A stretch of 13,581 bases of DNA. Source: Rhizobium sp. LCM 4573. GTDB taxonomy: Bacteria; Pseudomonadota; Alphaproteobacteria; Rhizobiales; Rhizobiaceae. Where the stretch lies: positions 73,585-87,165 of the forward strand of contig NZ_MDDW01000030.1 in assembly GCF_001854865.1 (NCBI RefSeq). Direction: 5' to 3'. Made by a program: the position numbers and the translations under genes. The notes below the pieces were generated by a model. That model worked only from the letters and a program-made list of their open reading frames with translations, was not told the origin of the DNA and did not search any database. Shown here piece by piece: positions 6,489-13,581 of the stretch. How positions within the stretch are numbered: position 1 is the stretch's first letter; the number at the start of each line of letters is the position of its first letter.

Positions 6489-6557
6489 TATGGCAAATCA
6501 CTGGCGCCGGGCGCCCAAAAGGGCTCAGCGGTAAATAGTCGTGGCGAACGACGGTTA

Positions 6558-6585
6558 GGCCGGCGCTGAAAAAGCGGCGCCGGCC
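6558..6585. terminator. GC-rich hairpin between convergent LysR and pepN genes
   Basis: GGCCGGCGC (6558-6566) and its exact reverse complement (6577-6585) are separated by a 10-base A-rich loop. The hairpin lies 70 nt after the LysR stop and 6 nt after the pepN stop, so it could serve both convergent genes. There is no clear T-run on either side, which leaves the mechanism open. Confidence 0.55.
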
Positions 6586-6591
6586 GCAGGA

Positions 6592-9240
6592 TCATCCTTT
6601 CAGGATACGCTCCACGATGTCGCGCACATCGGTCGAAAGCGAGGAGGCGCGTTCGATCGTCATCAGTGCGGCGCGTGCGTGATCGGCGCGCTGGGGTTCG
6701 AGGGAGCGCCAGGAACGCATCGAGGTGAGAATGCGCGCGGCGAGCTGCGGATTCTTCGGATCGATCGCAAGGATCTGCTCGGCCAGGAACCGGTATCCCT
6801 CGCCGTCGGCGCGATTGAAGCCCGTCGGGTTCGAGAAGGCGAAGGTGCCGATCAGGGCGCGAACGCGGTTCGGATTGGTGGAGACGAAGCGCGGATTTTG
6901 CATCAGCGCCTTGATCCGCTCCAGCGTGTTGGCGCTCGGAATGGTCGCCTGAACCGAGAACCACTTGTCGATGACGAGCGGATTGCCGTCGAAACGGGTG
7001 AGGAAGGTCGCAAGCGCTGCCGTCGTTTCGGCCGCATCGGGGAAGCGGTGCGCAAGCAGGGTGAGCGCCTGCGCGAGATCGGTCATGTTGTCCGCCAGGG
7101 CGAAGGCTTCGGCCGCGCGGACCGGCGAATTCTCGGCATAGGTCAGATAGGAAAGCGCGACGTTGCGGAGCGCCCGTCTGCCGGCACTCGCCGCATCGGG
7201 CGTGTAGGCTCCCTCGGCCCCCATTCCATCGAAAAGGCGCGTGAAGGTCTTCCAGCCGGCTTCGGCGATTGCCGACAGGATGGCATTGCGGCCTGTATGG
7301 ATGGCGTCCGGATCGTTGTTTTTGCCGAGTTCGCGGGCGATGTCGGCCTCGCCTGGCAGGGTCAGCGCCTGAGCGCGGAAGGCAGGCTCCAGCGCCTCGT
7401 CCGCTGCTGCTTCGAGAAGCGCCCGGATCAGCACCGGATCGCAGCTCGGTTCCCGGCCTTCGCGGACGTCGCGCGCCGCCTGCATGAGGTTCGGCATGGC
7501 AAGGTCCGTCAGCGCCTGCCAGCGGGCGAAGAGATCCGTATCATGCCGCGCGATATGGGCGAGATCGTCCGGCGCCTGGTCGAGGCGCAGGTTGATCGGT
7601 GCCGAGAAGGAACGGTTGAGCGACAGCACCGGCCGGGATGCGATCCCGGAGAAGGTGAAGGTTTGCTTGGCACGGGTCAGGTGCAGCACGTCGCCGGTCA
7701 CCTCGCCGCCGCTGACGCTTTGGGGCGCGGCAAGCGATCCGTTGTCCAGGATCAGCGCGAAGCTGAGCGGGATGTGCATCGGCTCCTTGATGAGCTGCCC
7801 CGGCGTCGATGGGACCTTCTGCTCGAGCGAAAGCGTGAACGTGGCGCTCTTGGCGTCATAGTTGCCCGAGGCAGTCACCAGCGGCGTACCCGCCTGATGG
7901 TACCAGAGCGAGAATTGCGAGAGATCGCGGCCGGTGGCGTCCTCGAAGCACTTCACGAAGTCCTCGACGGTCGCCGCCTCGCCGTCATGGCGTTCGAAGT
8001 AGAGATCCATGCCCTTCTTGAACCCGTCGCGGCCGAGAAGCGTGGCGATCATGCGGGTGACTTCGGAACCCTTTTCGTAGACGGTCGCCGTGTAGAAGTT
8101 GTTGATCTCGCGATATTGCGTCGGCCGCACCGGATGGGCGAGCGGACCGGCATCCTCGGGAAACTGTTCCGCTTTCAGATGCCGCACCTCGGCGATGCGC
8201 TTGACGGCGCGCGAGCGCATGTCGGCCGAGAATTCGTGGTCGCGATAGACCGTCAGGCCTTCCTTGAGGCAGAGCTGGAACCAGTCGCGGCAGGTGATGC
8301 GGTTGCCGGTCCAGTTGTGGAAATATTCGTGCGCGATGATCGCTTCGATATTGGCGTAATCCTGATCGGTCGCGGTCTCGGGGTCGGCCAGCACATATTT
8401 GTCGTTGAAGACGTTGAGGCCCTTGTTCTCCATGGCCCCCATGTTGAAATCGGAGACCGCGACGATCATGAAAATGTCAAGATCGTATTCGCGGCCGAAG
8501 CGCTCCTCGTCCCATTTCATCGAGCGTTTCAGCGCATCCATGGCATAAGCGGCGCGCGGCTCCTTGCCGTGCTCGACATAGATCTTCAGCGTCACTTCAC
8601 GGCCGGTCATCGTCGTGAACGTGTCCTCGACCACTCCGAGATCGCCGGCCACCAGTGCAAAGAGATAGCTGGGCTTCGGATGCGGATCGAACCAGGCGGC
8701 GAAATGCCGGCCCTCGTCGAAATTGCCTCCGCCGAGATAGTTGCCGTTCGAGAGCATCACCGGATTGGCCGCCTTGTCGGCGATGATGGTGATCGTATAG
8801 GGCGCGAGCACATCCGGCCTGTCGGGGAAATAGGTGATGCGGCGGAAGCCTTCCGCCTCGCACTGGGTGCAGTAGACCCCGTTGGTGCGGTAGAGCCCCA
8901 TCAACTGGCTGTTGGCCTCCGGATTGATGAAGGTCGTGATGGTGATCTCGAACGGTGCCTCGGCCGGCAGATCGCGGATCGTCAGCTTTTCCGCCGTCGC
9001 CTCGTACTGGCCGGCCGGGATTTCGGACTGGTCGAGCAGCAGGCCGGAAAGGGTCAGCTCGTCGCCGTCGAGCTCGAGCGGAACCAAGGGATCGACACCT
9101 TCGCGGCGATGAAAGATCAGCCTTGCCTCCACCTTGGTATTGGCCGGATCAAGCTCGAAGGTCAGATCGACGCGTTCCAGGACGAAATCGGTGGGGCGGT
9201 AGTCTGCCAGATGAACGATCTGGCCCGTATCTGTTCGCAT
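6592..9240 (-). CDS. pepN: Aminopeptidase N (M1 zinc metallopeptidase)
   Basis: An 882-residue protein, the usual length of bacterial PepN, a cytoplasmic enzyme that removes N-terminal residues from peptides in protein turnover. An N-terminal beta domain (about 1-190) is followed by the thermolysin-like catalytic domain. GAMEN at 268-272 binds the substrate amino terminus. HEYFH at 304-308 plus Glu327 (in KEGLTV) give the HExxH-X18-E zinc site. The Tyr of the transition-state site is probably in FYTATVYEKGSEV. The region after about residue 440 matches the DUF3458 Ig-like domain and the helical C-terminal domain. No signal peptide is seen. ATG 9240 has AGGA 7 nt upstream. The start MRTDTGQIVHLADYRPTDF is typical of the family. 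The large plus-strand frame across it is an antisense shadow. Confidence 0.97.
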   Translation of the reverse strand: MRTDTGQIVHLADYRPTDFVLERVDLTFELDPANTKVEARLIFHRREGVDPLVPLELDGDELTLSGLLLDQSEIPAGQYEATAEKLTIRDLPAEAPFEITITTFINPEANSQLMGLYRTNGVYCTQCEAEGFRRITYFPDRPDVLAPYTITIIADKAANPVMLSNGNYLGGGNFDEGRHFAAWFDPHPKPSYLFALVAGDLGVVEDTFTTMTGREVTLKIYVEHGKEPRAAYAMDALKRSMKWDEERFGREYDLDIFMIVAVSDFNMGAMENKGLNVFNDKYVLADPETATDQDYANIEAIIAHEYFHNWTGNRITCRDWFQLCLKEGLTVYRDHEFSADMRSRAVKRIAEVRHLKAEQFPEDAGPLAHPVRPTQYREINNFYTATVYEKGSEVTRMIATLLGRDGFKKGMDLYFERHDGEAATVEDFVKCFEDATGRDLSQFSLWYHQAGTPLVTASGNYDAKSATFTLSLEQKVPSTPGQLIKEPMHIPLSFALILDNGSLAAPQSVSGGEVTGDVLHLTRAKQTFTFSGIASRPVLSLNRSFSAPINLRLDQAPDDLAHIARHDTDLFARWQALTDLAMPNLMQAARDVREGREPSCDPVLIRALLEAAADEALEPAFRAQALTLPGEADIARELGKNNDPDAIHTGRNAILSAIAEAGWKTFTRLFDGMGAEGAYTPDAASAGRRALRNVALSYLTYAENSPVRAAEAFALADNMTDLAQALTLLAHRFPDAAETTAALATFLTRFDGNPLVIDKWFSVQATIPSANTLERIKALMQNPRFVSTNPNRVRALIGTFAFSNPTGFNRADGEGYRFLAEQILAIDPKNPQLAARILTSMRSWRSLEPQRADHARAALMTIERASSLSTDVRDIVERILKG

Positions 9241-9547
9241 GGTGCTTCCTGAACCGGCTATGGTATGGCGTCGGGCACCTCCGATGCCCGTTCGACTGGC
9301 ACTTGCCCGTTTGCCGCGGGCACAATCGCATGCAAAGCTAAACGATTGTTGAAACTCCTCCGGGGCAGACGCTTAGCGGGCGCGCCCACGGATTTTAACT
9401 TTCCGACACGTATATTGATCGATCCGTCAGCAGTTTTCATCCCGTTTTCTTGTCCGCTCCGTTAATTGTGACGGGTCTCTCCACTTGGATTCGATTTTCT
9501 TTCCGCGGCAGTGATTTTTTGCCCGCCCAGTCCCCGATGAGCTGTAA
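9241..9547. other. Divergent intergenic region between pepN and the DMT permease gene
   Basis: 307 bases that should hold both promoters. A small hairpin, CGGGCA (9272-9277) / TGCCCG (9285-9290) with a 7-base loop, lies in the pepN leader. The stretch at about 9390-9520 is T-rich and lower in GC than its surroundings, consistent with a promoter zone. No convincing -35/-10 pair, RNA gene or small ORF with a ribosome site was found. Confidence 0.5.
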
Positions 9548-10486
9548 ATGGCCGCCGATGCCTTAAATCCCCTCAGGGGGATCATGTTCAAGGTACTTTC
9601 CGTTGTCGTGTTTCTGGTGATGCAGACCTGCATCAAGGCGGCGGGGCCGGATATCCCGGCAGGACAGATCACCTTCTATCGTTCCGCCTTCGCCATACTC
9701 CCTATCGTCATTTATCTGACCTTCCGCCGCGATCTCCTGGCGGCGTTCCGGACGGACAATTTCCCTGGGCATCTGAAGCGCGGCTTTCTGGGCATTCTCG
9801 CCATGGCCTGCGGCTTTTACGGGCTCGTGCATCTGCCGCTCCCCGAGGCGATCGCCATCGGCTACGCATCGCCGCTGATGGCGGTGGTCTTCGCGGCGGT
9901 GATCCTTGGAGAAACGGTGCGTGTCTACCGCTGGACGGCGGTTTTCATCGGCATTTTCGGGGTGCTCGTCATTTCATGGCCGAAGCTTACCCTGTTCCAG
10001 GAAGGCGGCTTCGCCTCCGAACAGGCGCTGGGCGCGCTCGCGGTGTTGCTGTCGGCCGTGCTTGGCGGCCTTGCGATGGTGCAGGTGCGGCAGCTGGTGC
10101 GTACCGAAAAAACTTCGACGATCGTGCTCTACTTCTCGCTCACGGCTTCGGTTTTTGCGCTTGTCAGTCTTCCCTTCGGCTGGGCATCGCTGCCGTTGAA
10201 ATCGGCCCTGCTGCTGATCGCCTCCGGCATATGCGGCGGGATAGCCCAGATTTTTCTGACCGAAAGCTATCGGCACGCCGATGTCTCGACCATCGCGCCG
10301 TTCGAATATACGTCGATTTTGCTGGGAATTGCCGTCGCCTTCGTGCTGTTCGGCGACATTCCCACCACGACCATGCTGATCGGCACGGCAATCACCGTTT
10401 CGGCGGGGATTTTCATCATCTATCGCGAGCACCAGCTCGGGCTGGAGCGCAAGGCGGCGCGGCGGGCATCGCCGCCGGCGAGCTGA
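9548..10486 (+). CDS. EamA/DMT-family inner-membrane permease
   Basis: A 312-residue hydrophobic protein with about ten membrane helices arranged as two EamA repeats (about 10-142 and 160-295), the drug/metabolite transporter layout. Repeat features include FYRSAFAILP near residue 43, GYASPLMAVVFAAVILGE near 105, and APFEYTSILLGIAVAFVLFGD near 253. Such permeases export or exchange metabolites; the substrate is not readable here. ATG 9548 has a weak ribosome site, whereas ATG 9584 has a GGGGGA stretch upstream. The longer form is kept because NPLRGI before the first helix looks like a conserved family N-terminus. Only three bases separate its stop from that of the convergent small gene at 10490. 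Confidence 0.9.
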   Translation: MAADALNPLRGIMFKVLSVVVFLVMQTCIKAAGPDIPAGQITFYRSAFAILPIVIYLTFRRDLLAAFRTDNFPGHLKRGFLGILAMACGFYGLVHLPLPEAIAIGYASPLMAVVFAAVILGETVRVYRWTAVFIGIFGVLVISWPKLTLFQEGGFASEQALGALAVLLSAVLGGLAMVQVRQLVRTEKTSTIVLYFSLTASVFALVSLPFGWASLPLKSALLLIASGICGGIAQIFLTESYRHADVSTIAPFEYTSILLGIAVAFVLFGDIPTTTMLIGTAITVSAGIFIIYREHQLGLERKAARRASPPAS

Positions 10487-10489
10487 TCC

Positions 10490-10636
10490 TTAGAGCGGGA
10501 TCGCGGCGGATGCCGGGTTGGCGCGCTTGTCCTGATCAGCACCGGCGCGGTTGTATTCGCGGGCGGCGTTCACGGCTGTGCCGATCTGGTGAAGGGTCTC
10601 GCGAAGGGTGCGGATCGTCTGCAAGGCTGCCGTCAT
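10490..10636 (-). CDS. Small protein of unknown function (48 aa)
   Basis: It starts MTAALQTIRTLRETLHQIGT and reads on to AAREYNR, then a polar, probably disordered tail. The N-terminal 30 residues look like one amphipathic helix. I do not recognise a family, and it does not show the DUF1127 signature common in small rhizobial proteins. It is supported by a strong Shine-Dalgarno (AGGAGA, 7 nt before the ATG) and by lying only 28 nt after the 63-aa gene on the same strand, so the two probably form one operon. Its stop is three bases from the stop of the convergent permease gene. Confidence 0.7.
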   Translation of the reverse strand: MTAALQTIRTLRETLHQIGTAVNAAREYNRAGADQDKRANPASAAIPL

Positions 10637-10664
10637 GGTTCGCTCTCCTGCGTGCTTTCCGGGA

Positions 10665-10856
10665 TCAACGTTCGCGGAAATCGGCGAAGATGGCCGAAGG
10701 ACGCGTGATATAGCCCGAGCGGCCGAGGGCGCGCGCGGTGATCTGCTCGTTCGTGGCGGAGCCGAAACGGTGATAACCCTCGCTCGAGCGCGGCGAGAGG
10801 CCGGCGATGCGGAGGGTTTCGAAGCCCGAATGGATCGGACGGTAGCGGGTCGTCAT
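10665..10856 (-). CDS. Small protein of unknown function (63 aa)
   Basis: It begins MTTRYRPIHSGFETLRIAGL and ends FADFRER. It is basic, soluble-looking, with no membrane segment or signal peptide, and rich in Arg, Ser and Gly. I do not recognise a family. ATG 10856 has AAGG 4 nt upstream and a second AAGGA further up. Longer frames from 10916 exist but lack a ribosome site and would begin in the promoter region. It is the first gene of the likely two-gene operon with the 48-aa protein. Confidence 0.65.
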   Translation of the reverse strand: MTTRYRPIHSGFETLRIAGLSPRSSEGYHRFGSATNEQITARALGRSGYITRPSAIFADFRER

Positions 10857-10897
10857 TGCCTTGGTTCCTTGACCTGATCTTCCTCCCAAGACACGCC

Positions 10898-10928
10898 TTA
10901 TATTGCATCGCAACATAGATTTCGCAAC
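10898..10928 (-). promoter_or_regulatory. Predicted promoter of the small-protein operon with a TCGCAAC direct repeat
   Basis: On the minus strand, TTGCGA (10927-10922), 17 bases, then AATATA (10904-10899) form a plausible sigma-70-type promoter (ATATAA with an 18-base spacer is the alternative). The -35 heptamer GTTGCGA recurs 14 bp downstream in the spacer (plus-strand TCGCAAC at 10908-10914 and 10922-10928). This could be a tandem regulator half-site. The leader would be about 35 nt. Confidence 0.45.
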
Positions 10929-11006
10929 GCGGCAAGACGCTGCGCTGCCATGCGCTTATTGCATAGCGATTTTCATAATTTGGTAATCTTGATCAAAATA
11001 CAGCCG

Positions 11007-11903
11007 CTAGACGGCCTCAAGTCGTGACTTGAAGGTCAAAAGATCCTGCCAGGCGAGCGCCTTGTTGGCCGGCGCCGCCAGCAGCTCCTGCGGATGCAAT
11101 GTGGCGATCGCAGCAAGCTCCAGCCCGGCGAAGCGGATGTCGCGCCATTCTCCGCGCATGCTGTGGATCGTGCCGCCGTCGCCGAAGAAGAAGCGGGCCG
11201 GGAAATTGCCGAGCAGCAGCAGGTATCTGGGTTCCGCAAGCGCGATCTGCCGCTCCAGGAACGGTCTGCAGATTTCCTGCTCGGCGGGCGAGGGCATGCG
11301 GTTTCCCGGTGGGCGCCAGGGGATGACATTGGTGAGCATCACCGCCTCGCGCGTAAGGCCGATCGCGCCGAGCATGCGGTCGAGCAACTGGCCCTGTCGG
11401 CCGGAAAAGGGAATGCTGTCCCGGTCGTCATCGGCATTCGGCATCGGGCCGATAACCATGATCCGCGAGGCCGGATCGCCGCTCGCGAAGACCGTGGAGC
11501 GGGCGCCGTTCTTCAGATTGCAGCCGTTGAAGGCCTCCAGTGCCGTCTTGAGTTCGCTGAGCGAACGGGCGCTTTCAGCCGCAAATTGCGCGGCGGAGAC
11601 GGCTTCGCCATCCGGCACGGCGACCGGGGCCTGTTGTGCGGCGGGTGCCGCGCGGGCAGCGGGAGCGGTGCGAGCTTGAGTCGGTGAGCCCGCCCCCGTT
11701 CGGGACGTGGGGGGCTCATTCTGTGCCGGTTGCTGCGGCCTCTGCTGCGTGGCGCGGGCTTCCGCCCGTGCTGCCTTCTGAGCGGCGAACTCGGCAAACC
11801 TGTCGGCGGGCTCGTCCTCGACAAGCCACTCTACGCCTGCATCCGCATAGAAATGCAGAAGTGCGGTCAGCTGGCTGGGATCGAGGTCCGTGATGTAGGT
11901 CAT
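11007..11903 (-). CDS. Uracil-DNA glycosylase, family 4-like, alphaproteobacterial variant
   Basis: A 298-residue protein of the UDG superfamily, which removes uracil or other damaged bases from DNA. The first 30 residues are folded-looking. About 45-105 is an Ala/Pro/Gln-rich low-complexity linker. The glycosylase domain runs from about 115 to the end: FNGCNLKNGARSTVF (125-139), GPMPNADDDRDSIPF (152-166) at motif I, TNVIPWRPPGNR (191-202) with Asn192, and TLHPQELLAAP (268-278) with His270 as the second motif. Family-4 enzymes carry four cysteines for a 4Fe-4S cluster. Here only Cys128 and Cys212 remain; Phe125 and Trp196 occupy the other positions. Motif I also lacks the usual GEAPG. The start lacks a clear ribosome site, but no better one is near. 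The Hsp70-like gene lies 58 nt upstream. Confidence 0.85.
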   Translation of the reverse strand: MTYITDLDPSQLTALLHFYADAGVEWLVEDEPADRFAEFAAQKAARAEARATQQRPQQPAQNEPPTSRTGAGSPTQARTAPAARAAPAAQQAPVAVPDGEAVSAAQFAAESARSLSELKTALEAFNGCNLKNGARSTVFASGDPASRIMVIGPMPNADDDRDSIPFSGRQGQLLDRMLGAIGLTREAVMLTNVIPWRPPGNRMPSPAEQEICRPFLERQIALAEPRYLLLLGNFPARFFFGDGGTIHSMRGEWRDIRFAGLELAAIATLHPQELLAAPANKALAWQDLLTFKSRLEAV

Positions 11904-11930
11904 TGTCGGATATTAGCGGACGTTGTCGGT

Positions 11931-11957
11931 CGACAAAACCGACAAAACCCACAAAAG
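11931..11957. repeat. Short tandem repeat, three 9-bp units
   Basis: CGACAAAAC occurs twice in tandem (11931-11939, 11940-11948), then a third copy with two changes, CCACAAAAG (11949-11957). The first copy also overlaps an inverted repeat TTGTCG-GT-CGACAA. It lies between the Hsp70-like stop and the glycosylase start and may be a regulator site or slippage product. Confidence 0.5.
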
Positions 11958-11961
11958 AGAC

Positions 11962-13254
11962 TTACGCCGCCCATTTTTCCGCTTCGCCACTTTCCCCGAT
12001 CAGCGCCAGCCCGTGGGCGATGGAGAGCAGTTCTCCACCGCTCTCGATCCGGTCGGCATCGAAGCGGCGGGTGAAGATGCGCCTGACTGCCGGCACGAAG
12101 GAGGTGCCGCCGGTAAGGAACACCTTGTCGATATGCTGCGGCTCCGTCTTCGTCTTTTCGAGCACCTCATCGAGCGCGCCCTCGATCTTCTCCAGATCGT
12201 CGGCGATCCAGGTTTCGAAATCGGCGCGCTTCACGACCTTGCGGCCGGCACGACCGAGCGGCGGAAAGTTGAACTCGGCTTCTTCCGTCTGCGAGAGCGC
12301 CATCTTGGTGGCGGAAATCGCCTGATAGAGCGGATAGCCCTCGTCGTGATCCACGAGATCGATGAAAAGCTCCAGCTTTTCAGGCTCGAGCGCCGTGCGC
12401 ACCAGCGATTTCAGGTCCGCGAATTCGCGGCTGGTCTTGAAGATCGAAAGCTGGTTCCAACGCCCGAAATTGGCATAATAGCCGGCGGGCACTTCCAGAA
12501 CCTTGTCGAAGCTCTTGAAGAAACCGCCTTTTCCGATCTCGGGTGCGACGAGGTTGTCGATCATCCGGAAATCGAAATGATCGCCGGCGACACCGACGCC
12601 GGAATGACCGACCGGGGTGGCGGAAAGCCTGCCTGCCTGTCTTTCGAAGCGGATCAGCGAATAGTCCGTCGTGCCGCCGCCGAAATCGGCCACCAGCACG
12701 GTCGCGTCCTTCTTCAGCGTCTGCGCGAAATAGTAGGCGGCAGCGACCGGCTCGTAGACATAGCGGATTTCCGGAAAGCCGAACCGGGCGAGCGCTGCAT
12801 TGTAGCGCTCCACCGCGAGCGTTTCATCTGGGCTCGCTCCGGCGAAACGCACCGGCCTTCCGGCGACCACGCTTGAGATATCCGAAGGCCACGCGCCATC
12901 CGCATAGGTTTTCAGCCGCCGCAGGAAAATCTCCATGAGATCCTCGAAAGCGTGCCGGCGGGCGAAGATCAGCGTGCCCTGGAAGAGCGGGCTTGCCGCG
13001 AAGGTCTTGATGGATTGCAGGAAGCGGCAATCGCCCGGATTGTCGATGAACTGGCGGATAGCCGCCTGGCCCGCCTCGACTTTGAGCGCCTGCGCGCCCA
13101 TCACCGGGTCCTTCATGAACGACAATGCCGTGCGCATCGTATCGGTCACGCCGGCGCTGCTCGTGAAGGTCATGGAATGTGTGGCATTGCCGCCATCCGC
13201 CAGTGCCAGAACCGTATTGGTCGTGCCGAAATCAAGCCCGAGCGCCCGTGCCAT
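11962..13254 (-). CDS. Hsp70-family protein lacking a substrate-binding domain (YegD-like)
   Basis: A 430-residue protein that is almost entirely an Hsp70/actin ATPase domain. Phosphate-1 is LDFGTTNT (7-14), a connect motif is EPVAAAYYF (168-176), phosphate-2 is ADFGGGTTD (189-197), and the adenosine motif is TGGTSFVPAV (381-390). DnaK is about 640 aa with a peptide-binding domain. This one stops where the ATPase ends, like E. coli YegD, so it is a cytoplasmic ATPase of unclear client. The ATG at 13254 has AAGGAG 8 nt upstream. It is followed on the same strand by the glycosylase gene, so the two may be co-transcribed. Confidence 0.9.
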   Translation of the reverse strand: MARALGLDFGTTNTVLALADGGNATHSMTFTSSAGVTDTMRTALSFMKDPVMGAQALKVEAGQAAIRQFIDNPGDCRFLQSIKTFAASPLFQGTLIFARRHAFEDLMEIFLRRLKTYADGAWPSDISSVVAGRPVRFAGASPDETLAVERYNAALARFGFPEIRYVYEPVAAAYYFAQTLKKDATVLVADFGGGTTDYSLIRFERQAGRLSATPVGHSGVGVAGDHFDFRMIDNLVAPEIGKGGFFKSFDKVLEVPAGYYANFGRWNQLSIFKTSREFADLKSLVRTALEPEKLELFIDLVDHDEGYPLYQAISATKMALSQTEEAEFNFPPLGRAGRKVVKRADFETWIADDLEKIEGALDEVLEKTKTEPQHIDKVFLTGGTSFVPAVRRIFTRRFDADRIESGGELLSIAHGLALIGESGEAEKWAA

Positions 13255-13323
13255 GGCCGTGCTCCTTAAATCGATCCGCTAAAGACTGCTTGAAACGGGA
13301 CGTGGAAGCCCCGAACGCGAAAA

Positions 13324-13339
13324 GGGCGCTTGCCCGCCC
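13324..13339 (-). terminator. Weak possible terminator after the LysR-type gene
   Basis: On the minus strand GGGCG, a six-base loop, CGCCC, then TTTTC. It lies about 60 nt past the stop of the LysR-type gene and before the Hsp70-like gene. The stem is only five base pairs and the T-run only four, so this is a weak call. Confidence 0.3.
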
Positions 13340-13398
13340 CCATGTTTTTGAGAGCGCGCGTGATGGCACAAGGCCGGCCGGATGACAAGGGGCGGAAT

Positions 13399-13581
13399 TC
13401 AGCTCTCGCGCGTCTCCTCCGCCTTCGCGATGATCCAGTTGCGGAAGGCTTCCATGGCGGGCGTGACGTTGCGGGATTTGAGCCGCGTGAGCCAATAGCT
13501 GCCTTTCGATATGTAGATCGGGAAGGGCTGCTCGATGGTGCCGGCGGCAAGGTGGCGCGAGAACATCAGCGGTGGCGCGAG
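13399..13581 (-). CDS. LysR-type transcriptional regulator, C-terminal fragment cut by window edge
   Basis: The last 60 residues of a protein entering from the right edge. It begins LAPPLMFSRHLAAGTIEQPF, continues through YWLTRLKSRNVTPAMEAFRNW, and ends before TGA at 13399-13401. The pattern of a LAAG, a PF, a YWL near the middle and PAMEAFRNW at the end matches the effector-domain C-terminus of GcvA-type LysR regulators. The DNA-binding domain is outside the window, so target and ligand cannot be given. It lies upstream of the Hsp70-like gene on the same strand, 144 bases away, with a weak hairpin between them. Confidence 0.75.
   Translation of the reverse strand, partial: LAPPLMFSRHLAAGTIEQPFPIYISKGSYWLTRLKSRNVTPAMEAFRNWIIAKAEETRES

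Noticed and set aside
6679..9252. 857-aa open frame on the plus strand opposite pepN
   Set aside because: It mirrors nearly the whole pepN gene, has an Arg/Gly/Glu-rich composition with no recognisable domain, and is a typical GC-rich antisense shadow.
13232..13550. Minus-strand frames of 87 and 94 aa at the right edge
   Set aside because: They are out of frame with the LysR-type C-terminus, which fits the family far better, and have no features of their own.

Overview
The window reads as chromosomal DNA from a rhizobial alphaproteobacterium (Rhizobiaceae: Rhizobium, Sinorhizobium or Agrobacterium type). The evidence is the GC-rich coding sequence, a PAS sensor kinase of the PdhS/CbrA kind at the left edge, an alphaproteobacterial type of family-4 uracil-DNA glycosylase, and an intergenic repeat whose core I recognise from many rhizobial genomes. 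No phage, transposase, CRISPR, rRNA or tRNA genes were seen.

Left part (1-3205): the 5' end of a membrane sensor histidine kinase on the minus strand, preceded by an intergenic region very dense in GANTC (the CcrM methylation site). Next comes a divergent MFS efflux transporter / TetR repressor pair. Its shared promoter carries two matching 23-bp operator-like palindromes.

Middle part (3206-6585): a small accessory module. It holds an SDR oxidoreductase with an apparent C-terminal frameshift, a Tat-exported dienelactone-hydrolase-like alpha/beta hydrolase, and a divergent LysR regulator with a perfect 18-bp palindrome in its leader. A 106-bp rhizobial intergenic repeat lies between the SDR and the hydrolase and supplies the hydrolase stop codon.

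Right part (6586-13581): mostly housekeeping genes. These are aminopeptidase N (pepN), an EamA/DMT permease, a two-gene operon of small proteins of unknown function (63 and 48 aa), a divergent family-4 uracil-DNA glycosylase with only two of the four usual Fe-S cysteines, a YegD-like Hsp70 lacking a substrate-binding domain, and the C-terminus of another LysR-type regulator at the right edge.

The MFS/TetR pair looks like a drug or metabolite efflux switch. The SDR, hydrolase and LysR look like a small-molecule catabolic or detoxification unit. The kinase probably feeds the DivK/CtrA cell-cycle circuit, and the GANTC cluster at its promoter suggests methylation-coupled expression. No obviously new multi-gene system was found. 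The strongest unexplained signals are the GANTC cluster, the SDR frameshift, the repeat element providing a stop codon, the divergent glycosylase and the small-protein operon.
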